64,000 bases of DNA from Streptomyces sp. R28 (GCF_041052385.1 NZ_CP163439.1:6437001-6501000), one strand, 5' to 3'; positions 46,657 through 55,445 are shown, counted from the first letter of the stretch. Numbers and translations: made by a program. Notes: generated by a model from the letters alone, not told the origin.

Positions 46657-48381
46657 ATGACCAACGACGGGGGCGGCACCGGCCACAAGGAGCGTGTGAT
46701 CGGCGGGCGTTACCGGCTGGTCGAGCGCATCGGCTCCGGCGGGATGGGCACCGTCTGGCGGGCGCTCGACGAACTGGTGGAGCGCGAAGTCGCCGTCAAG
46801 CAGCCGAGGTTGCCCGGCGACCCCGAGGACGCGGCCCATCAGCGCGCCGCCCACCGGCTCTACCGTGAGGCCCGCGCCGCCGCCCGCGTCGACCACCCGG
46901 CCGCCGTCGCCATCCACGACGTCGTCGTCGAGGACGGACTGCCCTGGATCGTCATGGAGTTGATCCGCGGCGAGTCCCTGCACGAGGCCCTCCAGCGCGG
47001 CCCGGTGGAGGCGGCCGAGGCCGCCCGCATCGGCGTCGCCGTCCTCGGCGCCCTGCGCGCCGCGCACGCCGTCGGCATCGTCCACCGGGACGTCAAGCCC
47101 GCCAACGTCCTGCTCGGCCGGCACCGCCGGGTCGTCCTCACCGACTTCGGCATCGCCCACATCCAGGGCGAGGAATCCCTCACGGTCAGCGGCGAGTTCG
47201 TCGGCTCCCTGGAGTTCATCGCCCCCGAGCGGATGTCCGGACGCGGCGCCGGCCCCGCCTCCGACCTGTGGTCCCTCGGCGTGCTCCTGTACGCCGCCGT
47301 GGAGGGCTGGTCGCCGTTCCGCCGTACGACCCTGGAGTCGACGCTCGCCGCGATCCTCGCCGCCGAACCGCCCGAGCCGAAACAGGCGGGGCCGCTCGGG
47401 TCGCTGATCGTGCGGCTGCTGGTGAAGGACCCCGAGCAACGGCCCGACGCGAACGAGGTCGGGGCGGTGCTGGAGGCGGTGGTGAAGGGCTGGCCGGTAC
47501 CGGAGCCCTCCGGGGCCGCGGCGGCGTCGGGACCTCAGGACACCTCCGGGCTCAGGGAGTTCGCCGAGGACTCCGGGACGGTACGGCTGAAGGGCGAGCC
47601 GGCCTCGGGGCTGACGTCCGACGGCGCACCTGAGCCCGAGCCCGAAGCCGATCCCACCCCCGAACCGGCCACCGGCCCCACCCCCGAACCGGCCACCGCC
47701 GCCTCGGCCACCACCTCCACCACCGCCTCGAAACCCCACCGCCGCTCCTGGCTGCTGCGCCCCGTCCCCGTGGCCGCCCTCGGTGTCCTGCTCGTCGCCG
47801 GCACCTGGTTCGCCACCTCCTCCTTCCTCGTCGACAAGGGCGACGACCTCAAGGAGATGAACCCCGTCTACACCTCGGCCCCCCTGGCCCCGAGCACCAC
47901 CACCTCCAGCCCCACCTCCAGCCCCACCGTCGGCACCTGGACCGAGCACCGGGAGAAGGAGATGGACGCAGTCCTCTTCCTCCCGGCCGAGTACGAGGAG
48001 ACCGCGCGGGAGGGCAGTTCCAGCGACCAGCCCCGGCTCGTCGTCTACGACATCGGTCTCGTCCAGGTCCGCCTCACCCAGTGGGACAAGGCGCCCCGCC
48101 CGTTGCTGGACCAGGCGCAGGAGGCGCACGACACCTGGGACAGCTACAACCACGACGCGAGCACCCAGTCCACCCGCACCACCTTCAAGGGCTACGACGC
48201 CGTCCTCTCCGACACCACCTACGACAAGGAGGCGTCCCCGACCCGTGTCATGCAGCTGATCGTGGTCACCGGCGACGACCGCATGTACGAGCTGCGCGTC
48301 GACATGCCCAAGGGCACGCCCACGGAGAAGAAGGGCACCGCGGTCTTCAAGGGCGCCCGTGACCGACTCGAGATCGAGTGA
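46657..48381 (+). CDS. Ser/Thr protein kinase 6 of the array
   Basis: Protein of 574 residues from ATG 46657, 38 bases after kinase 5, so probably co-transcribed. Kinase domain about 15-275: GSGGMGTVW, Lys48 in VAVKQP, Asp145 in HRDVKPAN, DFGIAH. A linker with repeated EPEPEADPTPEPATGPTPEP follows, then a membrane helix at about 370-390 (VAALGVLLVAGTWFATSSFL). Outer domain: TEHREKEMDAVLFLPAEYEE, RTTFKGYDAVLSDTTYD, ending GARDRLEIE. It shares the P-x-x-(W/Y) start and final helix of the sister domains. The next gene, a dehydrogenase, is 142 bases away. Confidence 0.92.
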   Translation: MTNDGGGTGHKERVIGGRYRLVERIGSGGMGTVWRALDELVEREVAVKQPRLPGDPEDAAHQRAAHRLYREARAAARVDHPAAVAIHDVVVEDGLPWIVMELIRGESLHEALQRGPVEAAEAARIGVAVLGALRAAHAVGIVHRDVKPANVLLGRHRRVVLTDFGIAHIQGEESLTVSGEFVGSLEFIAPERMSGRGAGPASDLWSLGVLLYAAVEGWSPFRRTTLESTLAAILAAEPPEPKQAGPLGSLIVRLLVKDPEQRPDANEVGAVLEAVVKGWPVPEPSGAAAASGPQDTSGLREFAEDSGTVRLKGEPASGLTSDGAPEPEPEADPTPEPATGPTPEPATAASATTSTTASKPHRRSWLLRPVPVAALGVLLVAGTWFATSSFLVDKGDDLKEMNPVYTSAPLAPSTTTSSPTSSPTVGTWTEHREKEMDAVLFLPAEYEETAREGSSSDQPRLVVYDIGLVQVRLTQWDKAPRPLLDQAQEAHDTWDSYNHDASTQSTRTTFKGYDAVLSDTTYDKEASPTRVMQLIVVTGDDRMYELRVDMPKGTPTEKKGTAVFKGARDRLEIE

Positions 48382-48523
48382 CTCGGAGCTGACTCCGGGC
48401 TGACTCGGCAACGCCCTGATCAGCGCGTTTGTTGCCAGTGGACGCTGGCGGCATGTGAGTACTCGGTGAATCCGCGTTACCGACGGGTACACAAAGCCTC
48501 CGCTCCGGCATACCCTGCGGCTC

Positions 48524-50137
48524 ATGACGGACGCGCAGGCCCCGGCCAAGACCGGCACGAACCCCCTCGCCCCCGCCCCGGAGGGCGCCCGTACCGCCGC
48601 CGACGTGGTCACCCCCGAGCTGGTGGCCCAGCTCACCAAGGGCGTGGTCGGTTCCGGTCGTACCGCCAACCACACGCCGTTCACCGGCGAGAAGCTGGCC
48701 GACCTGCCCGAATCCACGCCGGAGGACGTGCAGAAGGCCTTCGAGGCGGCCCGCACGGCCCAGGCGGTCTGGGCCCAGGTCCCCGTGCGGCAGCGTGCCG
48801 CCGTCCTGCTCCGCTTCCACGACCTGATCCTGGAGCGCCAGGCCGAGGTCCTCGACCTCATCCAGCTGGAGACCGGCAAGGCCCGCCTGCACGCCCACGA
48901 GGAGGTGCAGGCCGTGGCCGTCGCGGCCCGCCATTACGGCCGTAAGGCCCCCGCCTACCTCAAGCCGAAGCGGCACGCGGGCGCCATGCCCACGCTCACC
49001 CGTGTCACCGAACTGCGCCACCCGCGCGGCGTCGTCGGCCAGATAGCCCCCTGGAACTACCCCCTGGAGCTGTCCGTCGGCGACGCGCTCCCGGCGTTCG
49101 TCGCGGGCAACGCGGTCGTCATGAAGCCGGACACGGAGACCTGCCTGACCGCCCTGTGGGCCCGTGACCTGCTCATCGAGGCCGGCCTGCCCACCGACGT
49201 CTTCCAGGTCGTCCTCGGCGAGGGCCCGGTCGTCGGCCCCGAGGTCGTCAAGCACGCCGACTACGTCTCCTTCACCGGCTCCACCCGCACCGGCCGCCAG
49301 GTCGCCCAGGGCGCCGCCGCCCGTCTGGTCGGCGTCTCCCTCGAACTCGGCGGCAAGAACGCGATGCTGGTCCTTCAGGACGCCGACGTGGAGAAGGCCG
49401 CCGCGGGCGCCGTCCGCGCCTGCTTCTCCTCCGCGGGCCAACTCTGCATCTCCATCGAGCGGCTGTACGTCCACGAGTCCGTCGCCGACACCTTCGTCGA
49501 GCGATTCGCCGCCCGCACCAAGGCGATGCGGCTGGGCAAGTCCCTGGCGTACGGCGCCGACATGGGTTCCCTGGTCGGCGAGCGCCAGCTGGAGACGGTC
49601 ACCCGGCACGTGGAGGAGGCCGTCGCGAAGGGTGCGAAGCTCGTCGCCGGCGGCACGGCCCGCCCCGACATCGGCCCGTACTTCTTCGAGCCGACGATCC
49701 TCGACGACGTCGAGCCGGAGATGACCGTCTGCACCGAGGAGACCTTCGGCCCGGTCGTCTCCATCTACCGCTTCAAGACCGAGGACGAGGCGATCGAGCA
49801 CGCCAACTCCACGCCGTACGGCCTCAACTCCTCCGTCTGGACGAAGGACGGCAGCCGCGGCCGCGCGGTCGCCGCCCGCCTGCGCACCGGCACGGTGAAC
49901 GTCAACGAGGGCTACGCCCCCGCCTACGGCAGCGTCCAGTCGCCCATGGGCGGCATGAAGGACTCCGGCCTCGGCCGCCGCCACGGCTCCGAGGGCATCC
50001 TCAAGTACACGGAGGCCCAGACGGTCGCCCAGCAGCGGCTGCTGCCGATGGCGCCGTCGCTGGGGATGGACGACGAGAAGTACGCGCAGTTCATGAGCAG
50101 GAGCCTGCGGCTGATGAAGGCGTTCCGCTTCCGCTAG
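48524..50137 (+). CDS. gabD: Succinate-semialdehyde dehydrogenase (NADP-type) family
   Basis: Aldehyde dehydrogenase of 537 residues from ATG 48524. Marks are IAPWNYPLELSVGDALPAFV, the NAD(P) loop with VSFTGSTRTGRQVAQGAAA, catalytic Glu in LELGGKNAML and nucleophile Cys in SSAGQLCISIERLYV, followed by EETFGPVVSIYRF. The FNPWNYP-like and LELGG regions and the C-terminal QSPMGGMKDSGLGRRHG match the succinate-semialdehyde dehydrogenase branch, which would link GABA breakdown to the TCA cycle; other aldehydes are possible. A GMC oxidoreductase follows 58 bases later on the same strand. Confidence 0.87.
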   Translation: MTDAQAPAKTGTNPLAPAPEGARTAADVVTPELVAQLTKGVVGSGRTANHTPFTGEKLADLPESTPEDVQKAFEAARTAQAVWAQVPVRQRAAVLLRFHDLILERQAEVLDLIQLETGKARLHAHEEVQAVAVAARHYGRKAPAYLKPKRHAGAMPTLTRVTELRHPRGVVGQIAPWNYPLELSVGDALPAFVAGNAVVMKPDTETCLTALWARDLLIEAGLPTDVFQVVLGEGPVVGPEVVKHADYVSFTGSTRTGRQVAQGAAARLVGVSLELGGKNAMLVLQDADVEKAAAGAVRACFSSAGQLCISIERLYVHESVADTFVERFAARTKAMRLGKSLAYGADMGSLVGERQLETVTRHVEEAVAKGAKLVAGGTARPDIGPYFFEPTILDDVEPEMTVCTEETFGPVVSIYRFKTEDEAIEHANSTPYGLNSSVWTKDGSRGRAVAARLRTGTVNVNEGYAPAYGSVQSPMGGMKDSGLGRRHGSEGILKYTEAQTVAQQRLLPMAPSLGMDDEKYAQFMSRSLRLMKAFRFR

Positions 50138-50195
50138 GTCGTGTCCGCAAAGTCCCGCCGCACCGCCGCACCACCGCTTTCAACGAGGAGAGCAC

Positions 50196-52016
50196 GTGTC
50201 ACAGGAGAACTCTGCCCAGAAACAGGACGACGGCGCCGACTCCGACAACGAGTACGACTATGACGTCATCGTCGTCGGCTCGGGCTTCGGCGGATCCGTC
50301 ACCGCCCTGCGCCTGACCGAGAAGGGCTACCGCGTAGGCGTCCTGGAGGCGGGCCGCCGCTGGACCCGCGAGAGCCTCCCGAAGAACTCCTGGGACCTGA
50401 AGAACTACCTGTGGGCCCCCAAGCTCGGCATGTACGGCATCCAGCGCATCCACCTGCTGGGCAACGTCATGGTGCTGGCGGGAGCGGGCGTCGGCGGCGG
50501 CTCCCTCAACTACGCCAACACCCTCTACGTACCGCCGAAGGCCTTCTTCGACGACCCGCAGTGGCGTGACATCACCGACTGGCAGGAGGAGCTGAAGCCG
50601 TACTACGACCAGGCCCAGCGGATGCTCGGCGTACGGCTCAACCCGACGATGACCCCCTCCGACGTCCACCTGAAGGCGGCCGCCGAGAAGATGGGCGTCG
50701 GCGACAGCTTCCACATGGCGCCGGTCGGCGTCTTCTTCGGCGACGGCAAGGACGCCGAGGGGGCGGCGCGGGCCACGCCGGGGCAGGAGGTGTCCGACCC
50801 CTACTTCGGCGGGGCGGGCCCGGCGCGCAAGGCGTGCACGGAGTGCGGCGAGTGCATGACCGGCTGTCGCCACGGCGCGAAGAACACCCTCAACGAGAAC
50901 TACCTCTACCTGGCCGAGAAGGCGGGCGCGGTCGTCCACCCCCTGACGACGGTCGTCTCCATCACGGACGACTCGCAGGGCGGCTACGCGGTGGCGACCC
51001 TGCCGACCGACCGCGGGAAGAAGGGCGAGGACAGGCTGTTCAAGGCCCGCCGGGTGGTGATCGCGGCGGGTACGTACGGCACCCAGACCCTCCTGCACCG
51101 CATGAAGGCGGGCGGCCAACTGCCCTACCTGTCGTCCAAGCTGGGCGAGCTGACCCGCACCAACTCGGAGGCGCTGGTCGGCGCGCAGACCGACAACCGG
51201 CGCTACCGCAAGGTGACGGGCGAGCCGAAGGTCGACTTCACCCGCGGAGTCGCCATCACCTCGTCCATCCACCCGGACGCCAACACCCACATCGAGCCGG
51301 TCCGCTACGGCAAGGGCTCCAACTCGATGGGCGGCCTGTCGATCCTGCAGGTCCCGTACGCGCAGGGCTCCTCGCGTGTCGCCGCCTGGGTCCGCAACGC
51401 GGCCCGGCACCCGATGCTGGTCCTGCGTTCCCTCTCCAACCGCCGCTGGTCGGAACGGACCATCATCGGCCTGGTGATGCAGTCGCTGGACAACTCGCTG
51501 ACGACGTACCTGAAGCCGGACGGCGTGGGCAAGGGCCTGCTGACGGCACGCCAGGGCCATGGCTCGCCCAACCCCAAGCAGATCAAGGCCGCGTCGGAGG
51601 CCGCGTCGGTGATCGCTGCCGACATCAACGGCTTCGCCGGCTCCAACGTCGGCGAGCTGATGGGAACCCCGCTCACCGCCCACTTCCTCGGCGGCTGCCC
51701 GATCGGCGACTCGCCCGAGACCGGCGTGATCGACCCCTACCACCGGTTGTACGGCCACCCCGGCATCTCGGTCGTCGACGGGGCCGCGGTCTCGGCCAAC
51801 CTCGGCGTGAACCCGTCCCTGACGATCACCGCACAGGCCGAGCGGGCGATGTCGTACTGGCCCAACGTCGGCGAGGCCGACCCGCGCCCGGCGCAGGGGG
51901 CGGCGTACGAACGCCTGAAGCCGGTCGAGCCGCAGTCACCGGCGGTCCCGGCGGAGGCGTTCGGGGCGTTGCGGTTGCCGTTCCTGGGGATGCCGGCGGT
52001 GCCGCCGAAGAAGTAG
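50196..52016 (+). CDS. GMC oxidoreductase, cholesterol-oxidase-like, with 4-Cys motif
   Basis: FAD protein of 606 residues from GTG 50196, five bases after CGAGGAG. N-terminal FAD site DVIVVGSGFGGSVTALRLTE, then GAGVGGGSLNYANTLYVPP, and the C-terminal GTPLTAHFLGGCPIGDSPE and SVVDGAAVSANLGVNPSLTI motifs define the GMC/ChoD-like group. A cluster CTECGECMTGCRHGAKNTL (about residues 213-231) carries four Cys spaced C-x2-C-x2-C-x3-C, reminiscent of an iron-sulfur site and, as I recall, conserved in the ChoD group. No signal peptide. Substrate is unknown: sterols are one option. It probably shares a transcript with the dehydrogenase upstream. Confidence 0.87.
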   Translation: MSQENSAQKQDDGADSDNEYDYDVIVVGSGFGGSVTALRLTEKGYRVGVLEAGRRWTRESLPKNSWDLKNYLWAPKLGMYGIQRIHLLGNVMVLAGAGVGGGSLNYANTLYVPPKAFFDDPQWRDITDWQEELKPYYDQAQRMLGVRLNPTMTPSDVHLKAAAEKMGVGDSFHMAPVGVFFGDGKDAEGAARATPGQEVSDPYFGGAGPARKACTECGECMTGCRHGAKNTLNENYLYLAEKAGAVVHPLTTVVSITDDSQGGYAVATLPTDRGKKGEDRLFKARRVVIAAGTYGTQTLLHRMKAGGQLPYLSSKLGELTRTNSEALVGAQTDNRRYRKVTGEPKVDFTRGVAITSSIHPDANTHIEPVRYGKGSNSMGGLSILQVPYAQGSSRVAAWVRNAARHPMLVLRSLSNRRWSERTIIGLVMQSLDNSLTTYLKPDGVGKGLLTARQGHGSPNPKQIKAASEAASVIAADINGFAGSNVGELMGTPLTAHFLGGCPIGDSPETGVIDPYHRLYGHPGISVVDGAAVSANLGVNPSLTITAQAERAMSYWPNVGEADPRPAQGAAYERLKPVEPQSPAVPAEAFGALRLPFLGMPAVPPKK

Positions 52017-52023
52017 CGGGCAA

Positions 52024-52065
52024 CGACAGAAGCAAAGCGACAGAAGTAAAGCGACAGAAGAGAAA
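52024..52065 (+). repeat. Three 14-base A-rich repeats after GMC gene
   Basis: CGACAGAAGCAAAG, CGACAGAAGTAAAG and CGACAGAAGAGAAA run head to tail from 52024. They begin seven bases after the GMC stop and lead directly into the terminator. The A-richness is unusual for this genome. Confidence 0.85.
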
Positions 52066-52111
52066 ACAGAGAAGGACCTGCACCCCCCTCCGAGCGCAGG
52101 TCCTTCTCTGT
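52066..52111. terminator. Strong bidirectional terminator, 16-base arms
   Basis: ACAGAGAAGGACCTGC (52066-52081) and its exact complement at 52096-52111 flank a 14-base loop; TCTTG follows. It separates the GMC gene from the convergent LAETG surface-protein gene and can serve both. Confidence 0.93.
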
Positions 52112-52145
52112 CTTGCGTAGAGCTTCAGGCGGAGCTTGGTGAGAC

Positions 52146-53174
52146 TTACGCCTCGGCACCGCTCCGGCGACGCCTCATCGCGAACACGACGCCCGCACCG
52201 GCGACGATGGCGATGCCACCGATGGTGCCGATGACCGGGAGGTTGGAGCTGGAGCCGGTCTCGGCGAGCGCGCCGTCGACGTCGACCTCGTTGACGTCGG
52301 AGATCTGGTCCTGGCCACCGGTCTGCGGCTTGGCGTCGCCCGGGTCACCCGGGTCGGAGCCGGCGGCGAGGATGTCGAAGAAGTAGATCCAGCCGTTCGG
52401 GTCGTCGGCGATCCAGCAGCCGTCCGCGTCCGAGTACGTGGCGAAGCCGCCGGTGATGCCGATGGAGTCCGGCACCTTGCCGCTGACGTTCAGCCGCAGC
52501 TTGAACGAGGTGGACTGGCCGGCGTCGAGCGCGAACGCGGTGAACGTCGCACCCTCGCCGGCGGCGTCCGCGAGGGTCTGCCAGCTGCCGGTCTCCTTGT
52601 TGAAGACCTGGACCTTGATCTGGCCGGAGTAGTCGACGTCGTCCCAGCCGAGCGCTGCGACGCCGATCAGCGGCTTGATGTTCTTGATGTCCTGGTCACC
52701 GGAGTTGGAGACGTCGAACGAGAAGGTGGTCCAGCCGCTGCCGGCGACGATCGTCTCGGGCAGACCCGACAGACCGCTGTGCAGTTCCTCGCTGAGGCCG
52801 ATGGACTCCTCGTCCGCGTCCTCGCAGTAGTCGATCTCCTCGGGAGCGCTCTCGCTGGCGCTCGGCGACGGGGAGGCGGAGGTCGTGGGCTCTTCGGTGG
52901 GCGTCGGCTCTTCGGTGGCGGGTGTGGTCTCGTCCTCGGTGGGCGTCGGCTCTTCGGTGGCGGGTGTGGTCTCGTCCTCGGTGGGCGTCGGCTCCTCGGT
53001 GGCCGGCGTGGTCTCGACCTCGGTGGGCGTCGGCTCCTCGGCAGCCGGCGTGCTCTCCGACACGGTCGGCGTCGGGGTCTCGTCCGTGGCGAACGCGGCC
53101 GGCGCGGACAGCAGTGCGATCGGCGCTATGACAGCCGTCGTGGCTGCGGCGGCCAGGGCACGGCGAAGCTTCAT
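52146..53174 (-). CDS. LAETG-anchored cell-surface protein (sortase E substrate)
   Basis: Protein of 342 residues from ATG at 53174. Signal peptide: basic MKLRR, hydrophobic AAAATTAVIAPIALLSAPA, likely cut after AFA. A low-complexity stalk of 14-residue repeats (EEPTPTEDETTPAT) spans about residues 42-98. A folded domain (about 110-275; SGWTTFSFDVSNSGDQDIKN, then WIADDPNGWIYFFDIL) has two Cys that could pair. The C-terminus has LAETG, a hydrophobic helix (NLPVIGTIGGIAIVAGAGVV) and RRRR, the arrangement used by class E sortases (LAxTG) in Streptomyces. Function of the exposed domain is unknown. Confidence 0.88.
   Translation of the reverse strand: MKLRRALAAAATTAVIAPIALLSAPAAFATDETPTPTVSESTPAAEEPTPTEVETTPATEEPTPTEDETTPATEEPTPTEDETTPATEEPTPTEEPTTSASPSPSASESAPEEIDYCEDADEESIGLSEELHSGLSGLPETIVAGSGWTTFSFDVSNSGDQDIKNIKPLIGVAALGWDDVDYSGQIKVQVFNKETGSWQTLADAAGEGATFTAFALDAGQSTSFKLRLNVSGKVPDSIGITGGFATYSDADGCWIADDPNGWIYFFDILAAGSDPGDPGDAKPQTGGQDQISDVNEVDVDGALAETGSSSNLPVIGTIGGIAIVAGAGVVFAMRRRRSGAEA
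52896..53050 (-). repeat. 42-base tandem repeats in surface-protein stalk
   Basis: Three full units (52896-52937, 52938-52979, 52980-53021) and a partial fourth encode the 14-residue motif EEPTPTE(D/V)ETTPAT. The first two copies differ little, so copy number may change by slippage or recombination and alter stalk length. Confidence 0.88.
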
Positions 53175-53322
53175 GAAGACCTCGAAAGTCCGGAGTGCTG
53201 CGACCTCGCAACACGCGTATGGCAGGAAGGCTTCCGCGTGTGGGGCGCGGGTGTGGCTCTTGATACGCAGGGTTTGATCGGTGACGGCGGTGAATGGTTG
53301 TGCCCGCACTAACAGGTTTCTT

Positions 53323-53340
53323 ATGTGGCCTGCGTCACAT
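53323..53340. promoter_or_regulatory. Crp-like palindrome
   Basis: ATGTGGCCTGCGTCACAT has ATGTG/CACAT arms and fits the remembered Streptomyces Crp consensus GTG-N6-G-N-CAC (53325-53338). It lies in the divergent gap, 149 bases upstream of the LAETG gene start and 82 bases upstream of the gene at 53422. Confidence 0.55.
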
Positions 53341-53421
53341 CCTGGGGGCCTCTGCTCGGCGGCCCGGAGCTGACGTACGCTCAGCCGGCCTACATCCCGC
53401 TGAGAGGAAGCCCACACCGCC

Positions 53422-54621
53422 GTGACCGACAAGCCGTCCGAGGGCTCGTCCATATCGGACGAAGCATGGGAGAAGTTCATCCAGGACGCCGAGCGCGATC
53501 GTGCCTCCGCCCCGAAGGAGCCGTCCGCGCGGGCCCGGATGGTGGCCGAACGGCTGCGCGCGCTGGACGAGGCGGAGGCACGCAAGTCGCGCGCCGGACG
53601 CCGCTGGGGGAGGAAGAAGGCGTCCGCCGAGCCCCGGCAGCCCGAAGGGTGGCGTACCGGGCCCGCCTGGCAGGAGATGAACGGTCGGAACTCACGCCGG
53701 CGGAAGGTCTGGAGCGGCCTCGGCGTGCTGCTCGCCGTCGCGGTGGCCGTGATCGCCCTCAAGCCCTCCGCCGCGCTGTCCTTGTTGCCCGGCGGTTCGG
53801 ACGACTCGGCGGGGGCGCCCGCTCCGGCGTCGCCGCTGGCCCCGGAGACGAGCCGGCCGAGCGGCGCGCCCGCCGACGCCGACGGTCTGCCGACGCGGAA
53901 GCGGCCCTTCACCGGCTCCCCGGCCGAACGCTGGGCCGCGGGTGCCGATGCCATCGAAGTGCCGAAGGTGTCGAAGGCCGTCCGCGGAGTCTCCGCCGCG
54001 CGGATCACGACGGCGCTGGGGCTGACCAAGGACTTCCTCGTCGCCTCGAACCTCGACCGCGACGTGCTGTACGGCGCCGAACCGAAGAAGGCGCTGGCGC
54101 TCGTCGACCCGCTGCAGAGGGACTACCTGTCCGACCTGCGGTCCGCCCTGCGCCACCCCACGGTGAAGAACGACCCCACGTGGATCTTCACCCGCTTCGA
54201 CCCCGACAAGGTCGAACTCGTGGGCACCGAGGTCAGGGTCCGCGGCCGTATGACGGTCGAACCCGGTGACCTCGCCGGCCAGGCGCGGATCCGAGCCGAC
54301 TACACCTTCGTGTATCCGCTGGCCAGGGCCGGCGGCGGAAACGAGGTCGTCCGCACGATCGTCCGCCGGGTCGTCGAGGTGCACGTCCTCGATCCCGCCG
54401 AATTCCAGGGAACCGAGGGGCGCATCTGGGTGTACGACCTCGACGGTGAGATCTCCAACGACAACTGCCGGGACGGCGACGGTCTCATCCAGCCGCTGTT
54501 CCAGGACGATCTGGCCGCCAGTCCCGGGTCCTCCGGCGAGGTGGTCGACCCGTACGACCGCAGCAGGGGGCTGGAGCGGGGGCGGTCCGAGGGCGACTGC
54601 GGAACCGTCTCACGCACATGA
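53422..54621 (+). CDS. One-pass membrane protein of unknown function
   Basis: Protein of 399 residues from GTG 53422, with GAGAGGAAG upstream. The cytoplasmic part (1-95) is charged and helical (ISDEAWEKFIQDAERDRAS, ARMVAERLRALDEAEARKSR), followed by one helix (VWSGLGVLLAVAVAVIALK, about 95-115) and a Pro/Ala linker. The outer domain (about 165-399) contains ALGLTKDFLVASNLDRDVLY and YTFVYPLARAGGGNEVVRTI and two Cys near its end (DNCRDGDGL, EGDCGTV) that could form a disulfide. I do not recognise a characterised family. It is followed by a strong terminator and stands alone. Confidence 0.83.
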   Translation: MTDKPSEGSSISDEAWEKFIQDAERDRASAPKEPSARARMVAERLRALDEAEARKSRAGRRWGRKKASAEPRQPEGWRTGPAWQEMNGRNSRRRKVWSGLGVLLAVAVAVIALKPSAALSLLPGGSDDSAGAPAPASPLAPETSRPSGAPADADGLPTRKRPFTGSPAERWAAGADAIEVPKVSKAVRGVSAARITTALGLTKDFLVASNLDRDVLYGAEPKKALALVDPLQRDYLSDLRSALRHPTVKNDPTWIFTRFDPDKVELVGTEVRVRGRMTVEPGDLAGQARIRADYTFVYPLARAGGGNEVVRTIVRRVVEVHVLDPAEFQGTEGRIWVYDLDGEISNDNCRDGDGLIQPLFQDDLAASPGSSGEVVDPYDRSRGLERGRSEGDCGTVSRT

Positions 54622-54635
54622 CGACGCAGACATGA

Positions 54636-54673
54636 GAAGGGCCCCGCAGGGCGGAGCCGCGGGGCCCTTCTTT
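54636..54673 (+). terminator. Rho-independent terminator
   Basis: GAAGGGCCCCGC (54636-54647) pairs perfectly with GCGGGGCCCTTC (54659-54670), followed by TTT. It ends the transcript of the membrane-protein gene 15 bases upstream. Confidence 0.9.
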
Positions 54674-55133
54674 CGTCAGCACCGACGTCAGGGCAGCGTC
54701 GGTGCCTGCGGAGCGGCGCCGGGGGGTGCGCCGCTGGTCTGTGGTCCTGTGATCCCGTTGGTCCCGACCTCTGGCAGGACGAACAAGATGCAGCTGTCGG
54801 AGACGGGACTTGGAGCTTTCTCGCATCGTGCTGGATGGGCGCGACCGCCGCAACCGCTCGACCCGGCCCTGTACTCCGTTCGGTATTTCCGCCGGTCGGC
54901 CCCGGGCGTCCCCGGAGCCGACCGTTCTCTTTGGTGACCGGGCTGCTGTCCCCTGCCGTCCGGTCACTTACCTGGAGCGAGGTCCCACGGTGCACGGGAT
55001 GATCCGTACGCCTCATCGCTCCAGCGAGCCACGCGTGGTTCTTTCGGGCCCGCCCCTGGCTGGCACGGACACCGGTACCAACGAAGGGGTCCGGAAGGCG
55101 TCACGCACCGGACGGGTGAGAGGGGGCCCGAAC
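54674..55133. other. 460-base gap before chorismate mutase 3' end
   Basis: No frame here has both a ribosome site and protein-like composition. GTGACCGG (54934-54941) and CCGGTCAC (54960-54967) form an 8-base inverted repeat with an 18-base loop that could end transcription coming from the chorismate mutase gene. The rest shows nothing recognisable. Confidence 0.5.
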
Positions 55134-55445
55134 TCAGATGCGACCGCGACACAGTTCGAGGAGCGTCATGGCGAGCGCCGTGCCCGGCTTGCCCAGCGCC
55201 TCGCTGTAGTGGTTGAGGATCTCCATCTCGCGGGAGAGGTTCACCCGTCGTCCGCCGGAGGTGATCCGCGCCTCCTGGATGACGGCCGAGACGGCCATCC
55301 GTTCCTGGATCAGGCCGATGATCCGGTCGTCGAGCGCGTCGACGCGTTCACGGGCGCCGGTGATCACGCCGGCGGCCTCGGCGGTGTGTGCGCCGCTCGC
55401 AGCGCCGGCTGCCGATGTCCGGGTCTCTGCGGAGGTGGTGGTCAT
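55134..55445 (-). CDS. Chorismate mutase, AroQ class
   Basis: Protein of 103 residues from ATG at 55445, with AGGAG about nine bases upstream. Residues 25-103 are the all-helical AroQ fold: GARERVDALDDRIIGLIQER (helix 1 with the conserved Arg), AVSAVIQEARITSGGRRVNL, SREMEILNHYSEALGKPGTA and LAMTLLELCRGRI. It converts chorismate to prephenate, the branch to Phe and Tyr. The first 25 residues are Thr/Ala-rich and variable in the family. A leader peptide and hairpin immediately upstream suggest control by attenuation. It is divergent from guaA. Confidence 0.9.
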   Translation of the reverse strand: MTTTSAETRTSAAGAASGAHTAEAAGVITGARERVDALDDRIIGLIQERMAVSAVIQEARITSGGRRVNLSREMEILNHYSEALGKPGTALAMTLLELCRGRI

